Source: Flemingiibacterium sp045634345
GTDB lineage: Bacteria; Bacillota; Clostridia; Oscillospirales; CAG-272
Reading direction: 5' to 3'
DNA length: 17,474 nt
Assembly: GCA_045634345.1 (NCBI GenBank)
Contig: JAZRAB010000201.1
Coordinates: forward strand, 1 to 17,474
Numbering within the stretch: position 1 is the stretch's first letter; each line of letters opens with the position of its first letter. The translations under genes and the position numbers were made by a program. The notes under the pieces are model-generated. The model saw only the letters and a list, made by a program, of their open reading frames with translations. It was not told the origin of the DNA and did not search any database. This document shows, piece after piece, positions 8,118 to 14,585 of this stretch.

Positions 8118-8186
8118 GTGGGATTTTGTTAATTTTAATCGGCATCAGCCTCTTCGCTTGACATTCATGCAGGATTGGTGTATAAT

Positions 8187-9080
8187 TTAGTTGCTTTTAC
8201 TTCGCGGCTTTGATTCGCCGACCGCATGAGTGTGGAAGCCCTCACCGCTCACCTCAGCGGCATCGGCGATGATAACAAACGCCTGCGGATCGCACTCCGA
8301 AACTATTTGCTTAAGAAAAAACAGTTCCTTTTTTGCCACTACACACATAACAACATTCTTTGACTCCCCCGTATATGCACCTGTAGCCGCAAGGACCGTA
8401 GCGCCGCGGTCAAGACGCTCGAATATCAGCTTGACTATCCCCTCGGGCTTGTCCGTGACTATAAATGCTTGCCCGGCGCGGCGTGAACCCGAGATAACAA
8501 AATCGAGAACTCTTCCTGCCGCCCATGTACAGAGAAGCGAATAGAAAATACCGTTATAATCCTTTGTAAACAGCGATGCGCCGATAATTATAGCGATATC
8601 TGCAACTGTAATGACGTTTCCTATAGATACGTTCTTCAGTTTAAGCTTGATAAGGCAGGCGATGAGATCCGTGCCGCCGGTAGTGTAGCCGCGCGTCATC
8701 ATAAGCCCGATACCGCCGCCCATTGCCACGCCGCCGAGTATTGCGCAAATGAGTGGATCTGTAGTCGTTACCGGAAAAAACAGAAGGATGTCAGTCGCAA
8801 CGGAAGTCGCTGCGATGCCTATAACAGTGCGGCGTAAAAATCCCGTACCGAAAAAATAGGTGTTTAAAATGACAAGCGGTATGTTAAGAATAATTATCAT
8901 AAGGCCCACGGGGGTGCCGAAAAATATGTTTAGCACGGTGGAAATGCCCGTCATACCGCCAAGTACGATGTTCGCAGGTAGCAGAAACATATTCACGGCG
9001 ACGGAAAAAAGCACCGCGCCGAGTATTACTATACCCGTTTCATAAAGTACCGATTTTACTTTTTCGCGTTTGTTCAGCAT
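8187..9080 (-). CDS. YitT family (DUF161/DUF2179) membrane protein
   Basis: The 297-residue protein begins with a short basic N-terminus and then several hydrophobic helices from about residue 15 to 195, including GGMTGISTVLN and the glycine-rich GGVAMGGGIGLMMTRGYTTGGTDL segment typical of YitT proteins. The C-terminal portion, from about 200, is a soluble DUF2179-like domain with VTDKPEGIVKLI, ERLDRGATVL and a closing GEGF motif. YitT-family members are conserved Firmicute inner-membrane proteins whose biochemical role is unsettled. AAGGAG precedes ATG 9080 by about 8 nt. The gene diverges from the metallophosphoesterase across a 43-nt gap, so their promoters must overlap or extend into coding sequence. 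The C-terminus after GEGF is longer than usual and polar. Confidence 0.92.
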   Translation of the reverse strand: MLNKREKVKSVLYETGIVILGAVLFSVAVNMFLLPANIVLGGMTGISTVLNIFFGTPVGLMIIILNIPLVILNTYFFGTGFLRRTVIGIAATSVATDILLFFPVTTTDPLICAILGGVAMGGGIGLMMTRGYTTGGTDLIACLIKLKLKNVSIGNVITVADIAIIIGASLFTKDYNGIFYSLLCTWAAGRVLDFVISGSRRAGQAFIVTDKPEGIVKLIFERLDRGATVLAATGAYTGESKNVVMCVVAKKELFFLKQIVSECDPQAFVIIADAAEVSGEGFHTHAVGESKPRSKSN

Positions 9081-9123
9081 AACTCCACTCCTTGAAGATT
9101 AATTTATAATTTGTGAGGTTTAG

Positions 9124-9984
9124 ATGAGATTAAGGAAGAAAAACGTCATAATTATTGCTTGTTTTGCGGTAATCGTAATAATTCTCTCCGTGTATATATC
9201 GTGGGAAAATTCTGCGCTTGTCGTGACCGAAATTACTGTTTCCGACAATAAGATCCCACAAGGATTTGACGGCTACCGTATCGCTCATATATCCGATCTG
9301 CACTGCTCGGAATTTGGGGAGCACAATCAAACGCTTTTGAATATGCTGGCAGGTACCGAGCCTGATATAATTGTAATAACCGGTGACCTTATCGACTACC
9401 GTCACGGAGATGTGCCGATCGGCATCGACTTTTCAAGAGGTGCGGCGGCTATAGCTCCGACTTATTTTGTAACCGGAAACCATGAGCAGGACAGAAAAGA
9501 AGCAGACGCGATCTGCGATAAGCTGCGCGAGGCAGGCGTAACGGTACTTCGCGGTGAGAGCGTTGAGCTGACCGCAAATAGCGAAAAAATCACTCTTGCC
9601 GGAATAGATGATGTACTAATCTTAAAGGATGAGGACTCCAAGAATACGTCAAGAGCAATTCTTGAACCGCATCTTGAAATGCTCTCGCCCACAGTAGAGG
9701 GCTACACAATTCTGCTCGCACACAGACCGGAGTTTATTGATCTCTACGCACAGCATAACTTCGATCTCGTTTTCTCGGGACACGCGCACGGCGGACAGTT
9801 CAGACTTCCGTATATCGGCGGACTGTACGCACCGGGGCAGGGGATATTCCCCGAATACACAGAAGGTCTGCATACAGTCGGCGATACCGAGCTTATAATC
9901 AGCCGCGGACTCGGCAACGCCGGATTCCCATTTCGCTTTAACAACCGCCCCGAAATAGTTGTGGCAACCCTTAAATCCGAATAA
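9124..9984 (+). CDS. Membrane-anchored metallophosphoesterase (YaeI/YkuE-like)
   Basis: The 286-residue protein has a basic N-terminus and one transmembrane anchor (about 8-26), then a calcineurin-like phosphoesterase domain expected outside the membrane. Dimetal ligand motifs are complete: DLH (Asp58, His60), GDLID (Asp88), GNHE (Asn119, His120), LAHRP (His200) and SGHAHGGQ (His220, His222). This arrangement is typical of the YaeI/YkuE branch, some of whose members cleave phospholipid-linked or UDP-sugar pyrophosphates. Because a Gram-positive host would not make lipid A, an LpxH/LpxG role is unlikely; the substrate remains open. Ribosome binding is weak (GAGG at about 9114-9117). The kinase gene begins 13 nt after its stop, forming a two-gene unit closed by a terminator. 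Confidence 0.92.
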   Translation: MRLRKKNVIIIACFAVIVIILSVYISWENSALVVTEITVSDNKIPQGFDGYRIAHISDLHCSEFGEHNQTLLNMLAGTEPDIIVITGDLIDYRHGDVPIGIDFSRGAAAIAPTYFVTGNHEQDRKEADAICDKLREAGVTVLRGESVELTANSEKITLAGIDDVLILKDEDSKNTSRAILEPHLEMLSPTVEGYTILLAHRPEFIDLYAQHNFDLVFSGHAHGGQFRLPYIGGLYAPGQGIFPEYTEGLHTVGDTELIISRGLGNAGFPFRFNNRPEIVVATLKSE

Positions 9985-9997
9985 AATGAGGCGTAAA

Positions 9998-10495
9998 ATG
10001 AAGAAAAACATCATTCTCATCGGCATGGCAGGCTGTGGAAAAAGCACAGTCGGCGTGCTGACGGCAAAGGCGCTTGGATATGAGTTCATAGACACCGACC
10101 TGATAATACAAAAAGCCGAAAACCGACTCCTTCAGGAAATAATCAACGAAAGCGGACTTGAGTTTTTCGTTGCTGCCGAGGCACGCGCTCTGTCCGGTAT
10201 AAACGCCGAATCCACCGTGATCGCAACGGGCGGAAGCGCCGTCTTGTGCGACGATGGCATGCGGCATCTGAAGAAAAACGGTATATGCGTATGGCTGAAG
10301 CTTCCTTATGAGGAAATTGTCCGACGCATAAGCAACATCTCAACGCGCGGCATTGTAATCGCAGAGGGGCAAACACTGCGCGATGTTTTCGATGAGCGTG
10401 AGCCGCTCTATCAAAAATACGCCGATATTGTTATCGACTGCGACGGTGGGATAGAAGAAACGGTCTCTGCAGTGCTTGATGCAATATGTAAATAA
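9998..10495 (+). CDS. Shikimate-kinase-like P-loop kinase with altered substrate site
   Basis: ATG 9998 (TGAGG upstream) gives a 165-residue protein of shikimate kinase size; two earlier in-frame ATGs at 9959 and 9986 would overlap or abut the preceding gene without ribosome binding sites. Walker A is GMAGCGKST (9-17). Asp32/Asp34 in FIDTDL match the shikimate-binding DxD, and Arg134 in REPLY matches the C-terminal Arg. Two key positions differ: the conserved FRxxE segment reads FVAAE, so the shikimate-binding Arg58 is Val58, and the GGG motif is ATGGS (Ser80). The lid Arg117 remains. The fold is clear, but true shikimate kinase activity is doubtful; Clostridia often carry such divergent AroK-like paralogues, a statement from recollection. 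No aromatic-pathway genes are nearby. Confidence 0.85.
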   Translation: MKKNIILIGMAGCGKSTVGVLTAKALGYEFIDTDLIIQKAENRLLQEIINESGLEFFVAAEARALSGINAESTVIATGGSAVLCDDGMRHLKKNGICVWLKLPYEEIVRRISNISTRGIVIAEGQTLRDVFDEREPLYQKYADIVIDCDGGIEETVSAVLDAICK

Positions 10496-10502
10496 CATTC
10501 CA

Positions 10503-10535
10503 AAGAGCTGTACCTCATGATACAGCTCTTTTTTT
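10503..10535 (+). terminator. Rho-independent terminator after the kinase gene
   Basis: AAGAGCTGTA (10503-10512) pairs with TACAGCTCTT (10521-10530) around an 8-nt loop and runs into seven T residues. It closes the metallophosphoesterase-kinase unit. It also separates this unit from the convergent M23 gene ending at 10552, for which it would work poorly because the opposite strand lacks a long U tract. Confidence 0.92.
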
Positions 10536-10551
10536 GTTAAATAATTGCCTC

Positions 10552-11334
10552 TCAGTCCTCGTATGCCATATCCTGCTCGGGGGTGATGCCCATATATTCA
10601 AGAGGATCAACATATTTTCCGTTTACCTTCATCTCAAGATGGAGATGCGGCTCCTCGGCGATCTCAATAAGGGCGCTTTCGCCTATGGCTCCGATACTCT
10701 GTCCCATTGAGAGTCTCGCCCCAACTTCAAGCTCCGCCGCTGATTCCTCGGCAAGATTCATATAGGTGGTGTAAATTTCATCGCCGTGGTCGATAGTAAC
10801 GCAGCGCCCCATCATAGGATCGTTCCATATTTTGCATACCGTACCGCTCGATGCCGCGACTACCTCATCGCCGAGCGATGCCGCAATATCGACCCCGGTG
10901 TGTGCGCGGTAATCGTTCATCGTAAGCGAATATACGGGGATATCAATCTCGAAATTCTTTGCTACCGTACCGACAACAGGCATCACAAAGTATCTGAGAT
11001 TCGAGCCTGCAGGAACGTCTTTTTCATTGTCCTTTGATGTGGGATTGGCCTTGCCTTTGTCGGGTTCAGTTGTGGATGGGGCAGAGGAGCTGTCCGGCGC
11101 AGAGGTTGAGGGCTTTGATGTGTCGGAAGGCTTATTGCCGTCATTCATCGGTGCTTTTGTGGTATCACCTGCGCTGTCAAGCGAGTCAGACATGCTGCCG
11201 CCCGCATCGGGATTCTCGCCTCTGCGGCGTGATGATACCGTAAAAACAGAGACGCCCACTACAGCGACAAGCATTGCCGCAAGCAGCAGATAGATTACCG
11301 TGTTAATTGATTTTTTCTTTGCATTGTTCTCCAT
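10552..11334 (-). CDS. spoIIQ: SpoIIQ-like LytM/M23 membrane peptidase
   Basis: The 260-residue protein has a lysine-rich N-terminus, one transmembrane helix (about 13-31), a long Ser/Pro/Thr/Asp-rich linker (about 40-105) and a C-terminal M23/LytM domain. The zinc-binding motifs HTGVD (HxxxD) and HLHLEM (HxH) are both intact. The stretch VYSLTMNDYRAHTGVDIAA resembles SpoIIQ, the forespore protein that pairs with SpoIIIAH during engulfment. In Bacillus SpoIIQ the site is degenerate whereas clostridial versions keep it. A general M23 cell-wall endopeptidase is the alternative, since the neighbouring spoIID is not visible. Ribosome binding (AAAGG) is 13 nt from ATG 11334, longer than usual, and an 11-bp inverted repeat occupies that spacer. 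Upstream, TATAAT (11419-11424) has GTATAA 17 nt away, which hints at but does not prove a forespore-type promoter. Confidence 0.85.
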   Translation of the reverse strand: MENNAKKKSINTVIYLLLAAMLVAVVGVSVFTVSSRRRGENPDAGGSMSDSLDSAGDTTKAPMNDGNKPSDTSKPSTSAPDSSSAPSTTEPDKGKANPTSKDNEKDVPAGSNLRYFVMPVVGTVAKNFEIDIPVYSLTMNDYRAHTGVDIAASLGDEVVAASSGTVCKIWNDPMMGRCVTIDHGDEIYTTYMNLAEESAAELEVGARLSMGQSIGAIGESALIEIAEEPHLHLEMKVNGKYVDPLEYMGITPEQDMAYED

Positions 11335-11336
11335 GT

Positions 11337-11399
11337 AATATTACCAACCTTTCAAGTTTTCGACTGTGATTTGTGATTTACTGTCGGTTTGGTAATATT
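11337..11399 (-). promoter_or_regulatory. Inverted repeat in the leader of the SpoIIQ-like gene
   Basis: AATATTACCAA (11337-11347) and TTGGTAATATT (11389-11399) are perfect 11-nt complements separated by 41 nt. In the minus-strand transcript the 3' arm fills the space between the AAAGG ribosome binding site and ATG 11334. It could be a translational control hairpin or a DNA operator. The remainder of the 319-nt gap to cotJC is AT-rich, with the cotJC promoter at its far end and no gene. Confidence 0.5.
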
Positions 11400-11572
11400 C
11401 TTGCCTGCCGAGGCGAGGATTATACATGGAGGGAAAAATTCTTATACGACATGTGAAAGCCGTAAATTTATAATTATATTATAACATAAAAAATGCCAAT
11501 AATCAACCCATTTATAAAGATTAACATCATCGCGCAGATGTATTATATAAGACGGTTATGACCATACTTATT

Positions 11573-11602
11573 TTGAAGAAACATATACGGTATAAATATA
11601 AT
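11573..11602 (+). promoter_or_regulatory. Candidate promoter of cotJC
   Basis: TTGAAG (11573-11578), an 18-nt spacer and TATAAT (11597-11602). An overlapping alternative is CCATACT (11562-11568) with CATATACG (11582-11589), which loosely resembles the mother-cell sigma-E pattern expected for a coat gene. The sequence alone does not decide between them. Confidence 0.4.
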
Positions 11603-11653
11603 TTTTATATCGTTTGTCTTCATTAAACTCTATATAAAAGCAAGGTGATCATT

Positions 11654-12322
11654 ATGTTTAAGCATGAAAAAATGTTGTTCCGTCCGGTTGAGATAGAGCG
11701 CCCCAACCCACAATATGCCGTCCTTCTTCAAGAACAGCTTGGAGGCGGAAACGGTGAGCTTAAAGCGGCGATGCAGTATATGTCGCAGAGCTTTCGCATC
11801 AAGGATCCCGAAATAAAGGACCTGTTCCTCGATATCGCCGCAGAGGAGTTAAGCCACATGGAGATGGTTGCGCAGACCATCAATCTCTTGAACGGTCATG
11901 ACGTTGATGCGTCTGCAGTTCCTGCTGGGGAGATACAGACACATGTACTGCTTGGTCTTAATCCCGGGCTTATAAATTCCTCGGGATATTCATGGACAGG
12001 CGACTACGTTACCGTAACGGGCGATCTTTGCGCCGATCTTCTCTCGAATATAGCATCAGAACAGCGCGCGAAGGTGGTTTACGAATATCTCTACCGTCAG
12101 ATAAATGACAAAAAGGTCAGAGAGACAATTGATTTTCTCTTGAACCGTGAGGAAGCGCACAACGCCATGTTCCGCGAAGCCTTCAATAAGGTGCAGAATA
12201 CCGGTTCCAACCGTGATTTCGGTACAACTCAGGCGGCTAAAATGTATTTCAGTCTATCTGAACCGTCGCCCGAGGACAGCAGATTTACCGAGGTTGCAGG
12301 TAAAGCACCTGCGTTTAAATAA
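11654..12322 (+). CDS. cotJC: CotJC-like spore coat manganese catalase
   Basis: ATG 11654 is chosen because AAGGTG (11642-11647) lies 6 nt upstream; an earlier in-frame start at 11645 would overlap that site. The 222-residue protein is a ferritin-like dimanganese catalase of CotJC length. Metal ligands align with the Lactobacillus plantarum enzyme: Glu35, Glu65, His68 (in EELSHME), Glu136 (in SEQRAKV) and His169 (in REEAHNAMF). The site is therefore intact and peroxide dismutation is plausible. In Bacillus, CotJC is an inner coat protein made under sigma-E with cotJA and cotJB; neither partner is adjacent here. The gene is monocistronic, bounded by a promoter region upstream and a palindromic repeat element 20 nt after its stop. 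Confidence 0.92.
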   Translation: MFKHEKMLFRPVEIERPNPQYAVLLQEQLGGGNGELKAAMQYMSQSFRIKDPEIKDLFLDIAAEELSHMEMVAQTINLLNGHDVDASAVPAGEIQTHVLLGLNPGLINSSGYSWTGDYVTVTGDLCADLLSNIASEQRAKVVYEYLYRQINDKKVRETIDFLLNREEAHNAMFREAFNKVQNTGSNRDFGTTQAAKMYFSLSEPSPEDSRFTEVAGKAPAFK

Positions 12323-12342
12323 GGTGTGGTGATACAGTTTAC

Positions 12343-12550
12343 CGCTCCAAACATCGCAGCTCCACGCGGCGCGTTTCGCCGCCTGCCGGATTTGCAGGAG
12401 GGCTGCTTTGTCACTCAAGCAGGTCGCAAAGCGACACTGCAACGAGTTCTCACGAGAACTCGACACGCAGCTCTAATCCGCCCCCTGCCCGAGCGGCGGC
12501 AACGTCGCCGCGAGCAATACCGGCAGGCAAGGTAATGCCTTGCAACGAGT
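12343..12550 (+). repeat. Palindromic intergenic element, copy 1 (possible structured RNA or REP/MITE-like repeat)
   Basis: A GC-rich block in an AT-rich gap, beginning 20 nt after the cotJC stop. In order: GCGGCG/CGCCGC hairpin (12366-12371/12377-12382); outer-stem left arm (12394-12405); a 61-bp core (12408-12468) with GCAGGTCGC AAA GCGAC-A-CTGC (12419-12440) and CGAGTTCT CACG AGAACTCG (12443-12462); outer-stem right arm (12478-12488); hairpin GCGGCG/CGCCGC (12493-12498/12506-12511); and GCAAGG/CCTTGC (12527-12532/12538-12543). The core recurs at 17388-17448 with 58 of 61 matches, and stem differences are compensatory. TGCAACGAGT of the core (12438) repeats at 12541. No convincing protein is encoded. 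Confidence 0.85.
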
Positions 12551-12603
12551 ATCAACAATCGAAGCGAGAAATTTCCCAACAACCAATAATTCCCCGTAAA
12601 ACA

Positions 12604-12640
12604 AGAAAACGCTGTCTGCTATATGCAGACAGCGATCTTT
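12604..12640 (-). terminator. Bidirectional-type rho-independent terminator
   Basis: CGCTGTCTGC (12610-12619) and GCAGACAGCG (12625-12634) form a perfect 10-bp stem with a 5-nt loop. The minus-strand transcript continues as TTTTCTTGTTTT directly after the small gene ending at 12642; the plus strand continues as ATCTTTTTT, so it could also stop read-through from cotJC. Confidence 0.9.
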
Positions 12641-12641
12641 T

Positions 12642-12965
12642 TTACGGTATCGGTGAAAGCTTTGCAAGCTTAACCGGCTCATCCTTGTATCCATATAAAG
12701 TTGCATGGAAATTTTGCGAAATAAGTGTGATGCGGTATTTTCCGTTCTTCATGCGGTCAACGCCCTCTACATTGTATCTGACACCGCCGCAAAGTATTTG
12801 TATATATGTAGTTTTATTAAACATACTCTTGCTCATGCGCAATTTTTTTATAACTTCATCCGTCAGCGTGAGATTATCAATATCAATAGTCTCAGCGCAT
12901 ATTTTATTTGGTCTTTTCGTCATCTCCGAGATGGTCAAAACATTATGCGGTACTTTCGTTTTCAT
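12642..12965 (-). CDS. Small hypothetical protein
   Basis: I do not recognise this 107-residue protein. ATG 12965 is the first in-frame ATG and lies about 13 nt after GGAAAGG; a TTG at 12977 is in frame but too close to that site. The product is basic, has one cysteine (in QILCGGV), no signal peptide and no membrane segment. The N-terminal half looks helical (TDEVIKKLRMSKSM). The second half is strand-rich (TYIQILCGGVRYNVEG, GKYRITLIS, FHATLYGY), which could be a small alpha/beta or barrel-like fold. A perfect consensus promoter upstream and a terminator 7 nt after the stop mark it as a genuine monocistronic gene despite lack of recognisable homology. No neighbour gives a functional clue. Confidence 0.72.
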   Translation of the reverse strand: MKTKVPHNVLTISEMTKRPNKICAETIDIDNLTLTDEVIKKLRMSKSMFNKTTYIQILCGGVRYNVEGVDRMKNGKYRITLISQNFHATLYGYKDEPVKLAKLSPIP

Positions 12966-13060
12966 ACGCCATGTCAAACCTTTCCATACATTATACGGTG
13001 CAAATGCATCGCAGGATGAATCACGCCCTCGGGTATCTCACGCAAATCATCACGAATTAT

Positions 13061-13089
13061 ATTATATCACGCTTCGTATGATTTGTCAA
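13061..13089 (-). promoter_or_regulatory. Perfect consensus sigma-A promoter
   Basis: Minus-strand TTGACA (13084-13089), exactly 17 nt, and TATAAT (13061-13066) match the sigma-70/sigma-A consensus in every position. The predicted start near 13054 gives a leader of about 90 nt to ATG 12965. The leader contains a short frame starting ATG ATT TGC GTG and ending TGA after nine codons, of unknown relevance. Confidence 0.85.
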
Positions 13090-13151
13090 TAGCAAACATA
13101 AAAAACAGAACATTTCAAACACAAATGTGCAAAATGTTTTATATTCTGACG

Positions 13152-13185
13152 AAAAAACTCGGCAACAGCGCAAGCTGTTGCCGAG
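13152..13185 (-). terminator. Rho-independent terminator after the lipoprotein gene
   Basis: CTCGGCAACAGC (13158-13169) pairs perfectly with GCTGTTGCCGAG (13174-13185) around a 4-nt loop. In minus-strand orientation it is followed by six T residues. It lies 6 nt beyond the lipoprotein stop codon. Confidence 0.95.
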
Positions 13186-13190
13186 AGATG

Positions 13191-13880
13191 TTATGCGATT
13201 TTTGCGTCTATAAAGCGAGTGACCGTTTGTGTTTCACCGCTAGCAGTAAGCTCGGAGGTGATCTCAAAAGTGACGTTGCTCAACTCTTTAACCGAGTTTA
13301 TATAATAGCATATAACCACACCGGTGCAATCGGACGATGCATCGCCCTCATTAAAATCGTACTTGTCGGCATATTCATCACTCATAGTAAGAGTATATGA
13401 TCTGATTCCTTTGTCGAGCAGTGTAACAGTTACGTCCTCAATATCTGAAGCCTCGAAGCTTACGCGGAATATCTCGAAAATATCCGGCATCTCTGTATCC
13501 TTGGGGAGCTCCTTGCCAACACCGTCAACAAACTCGATGACCGTTTCGGGGGTTTTAACAAGCTCATATTTTGACGCTTTGTCGGAAGCATCAAGCATCA
13601 CGTTTTTTTCAAGTCCGAAATCGGGGGATTTGGGACCGTTCTCGAAAACTATATAGGTTTCGGTAGTGCCGTTCTGTGCTGCACCCTCTACATCCTTATT
13701 AAGCTTTACACTGTCATAAATGAGTATCTCACCGCTCTCGAGTGCTAACGCCTTGTCGCAGCTCTCACTTATAAATGCAAACTTCTCGGCTATGTCCTTC
13801 TCATCGCGGCATCCAAAAAACATAGAAGCCGAAAGAAACACCGCAACGCCAAGCGCGGCGATTCTACAGAATTTATTCAT
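13191..13880 (-). CDS. Putative lipoprotein of unknown function
   Basis: The 229-residue protein starts with a signal sequence MNKFCRIAALGVAVFLSASM and a probable lipobox ending FFGC, with Cys24 as the lipidation site. The two Phe residues before GC are unusual for a lipobox, so lipidation is likely rather than certain. The mature part is acidic with alternating strand-like segments and no motif I recognise. One more cysteine (in SSDCTGVVICYY) is followed closely by another. GGAGAAGGAT precedes ATG 13880. A hairpin separates it from the upstream P-loop gene and a strong terminator follows it, so it is probably transcribed alone. It should sit on the outer face of the membrane; its role cannot be inferred. 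Confidence 0.82.
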   Translation of the reverse strand: MNKFCRIAALGVAVFLSASMFFGCRDEKDIAEKFAFISESCDKALALESGEILIYDSVKLNKDVEGAAQNGTTETYIVFENGPKSPDFGLEKNVMLDASDKASKYELVKTPETVIEFVDGVGKELPKDTEMPDIFEIFRVSFEASDIEDVTVTLLDKGIRSYTLTMSDEYADKYDFNEGDASSDCTGVVICYYINSVKELSNVTFEITSELTASGETQTVTRFIDAKIA

Positions 13881-13926
13881 TATCCTTCTCCAAAAAAGTC
13901 TTTATTTTTCACACATAAAAATATCA

Positions 13927-13972
13927 CAACCGATATTCTGCCGCAAATCTGTGATTTGCGGCAGAACGGTTG
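13927..13972 (-). terminator. Extended hairpin, probable terminator after the P-loop gene
   Basis: CTGCCGCAAATC (13938-13949) and GATTTGCGGCAG (13953-13964) form a perfect 12-bp stem with a 3-nt loop. An outer stem CAACCG (13927-13932) with CGGTTG (13967-13972) extends it past an internal loop. There is no clean U tract, so it may be an attenuating or processing structure instead. Confidence 0.65.
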
Positions 13973-13992
13973 CTTAATTCAATGTATTTTTA

Positions 13993-14400
13993 TCAGAGAT
14001 ACTTCTTAATAGTATCAGTTGCACTCTCAGCTGCGAGCGATGCGGTCATCGTGCAGTGGATGTCGTACTTTTCAACAAGTGCGTTTACCTCATTGCAGAG
14101 CTTGTCGAAGCTTTCGAGATCGTTGTTGCAGATCTTAAGCGCAGAGTCGATATATATATCGGTGATATCGTGGTTGCTTGCGATAATACCTGCGAAGAAT
14201 CCGAAGAGCGACTGTCCGTCACAGATGCCGTACTGTTCAGTATCGATAAGGCGTGCGGTAGGCTTAATGTCGTAGGTCAGCTTAGTTCCTTTTTCAATGC
14301 AGACAACGGAACCGTTAGACTGTGCGGAAGCTGTGTTAACCATTTCAATAAGATGCTTTGTTTTGCCTGTGCCCTTTACGCCGATAATTAACTTTAACAT
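13993..14400 (-). CDS. Small P-loop nucleotide-binding protein
   Basis: The 135-residue protein has a Walker A motif GVKGTGKT at residues 7-14 directly after the first strand (MLKLII). A possible Walker B is DITDIYIDSAL near residues 78-88. VVCIEKGTKLTYDI and ARLIDTEQYGI are further segments I associate with a conserved clostridial family that databases often label twitching motility protein PilT; at this length and with no type IV pilus genes nearby, that label is probably misleading. The protein is short for an AAA or RecA domain, so it may be a minimal ATPase or GTPase-like switch. AAGGAGG precedes ATG 14400 by 9 nt. It has its own promoter, and an extended hairpin lies downstream. Confidence 0.82.
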   Translation of the reverse strand: MLKLIIGVKGTGKTKHLIEMVNTASAQSNGSVVCIEKGTKLTYDIKPTARLIDTEQYGICDGQSLFGFFAGIIASNHDITDIYIDSALKICNNDLESFDKLCNEVNALVEKYDIHCTMTASLAAESATDTIKKYL

Positions 14401-14457
14401 GATGTGTATCCTCCTTGAAATTTTGTTGATAGTACAAAGTTGATTTGTTCTACTTAT

Positions 14458-14486
14458 ATTTTACACTAAAACCTCAAAAATTTCAA
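14458..14486 (-). promoter_or_regulatory. Promoter of the small P-loop gene
   Basis: Minus-strand TTGAAA (14481-14486), a 17-nt spacer and TAAAAT (14458-14463). The predicted start near 14451 leaves a 50-nt leader containing the AAGGAGG ribosome binding site. Each box differs from consensus at one position only. Confidence 0.65.
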
Positions 14487-14585
14487 GAGGATTTATAAAC
14501 AAAATGTACGATTTTGCAAAGTTTTTACAACTTGTACAAATCTATGCTAAATACTTGTCGGAAGCGACGAATTTAATAGTGGGAC

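Noticed and set aside
9101..9110. TATAAT just upstream of the metallophosphoesterase gene as its promoter.
   Set aside because: No -35 box lies at the right distance, and the predicted start would fall on or after the weak ribosome binding site.
9998..10495. Plain annotation as shikimate kinase aroK.
   Set aside because: The fold fits, but the shikimate-binding Arg is Val and the GGG loop is GGS, so I did not assign the symbol.
12254..12466. Minus-strand open frame over element copy 1, with a similar one at 17231-17455 (shared peptide NSLQCR-x-ATCLSD).
   Set aside because: The peptides look alike only because the DNA repeat is shared. Of the four codons that differ across the aligned stretch, three change the amino acid, while the paired changes preserve the stem, so selection is on structure, not protein. 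There are no ribosome binding sites.
12343..12550. CRISPR array as an explanation for the repeated hairpins.
   Set aside because: Only two copies about 5 kb apart, no regular spacer structure and no cas genes.
12535..13092. Plus-strand open frame of 185 codons starting in the repeat element.
   Set aside because: It crosses a strong terminator hairpin, has no ribosome binding site, and is antisense to a gene that has a perfect promoter and a terminator.
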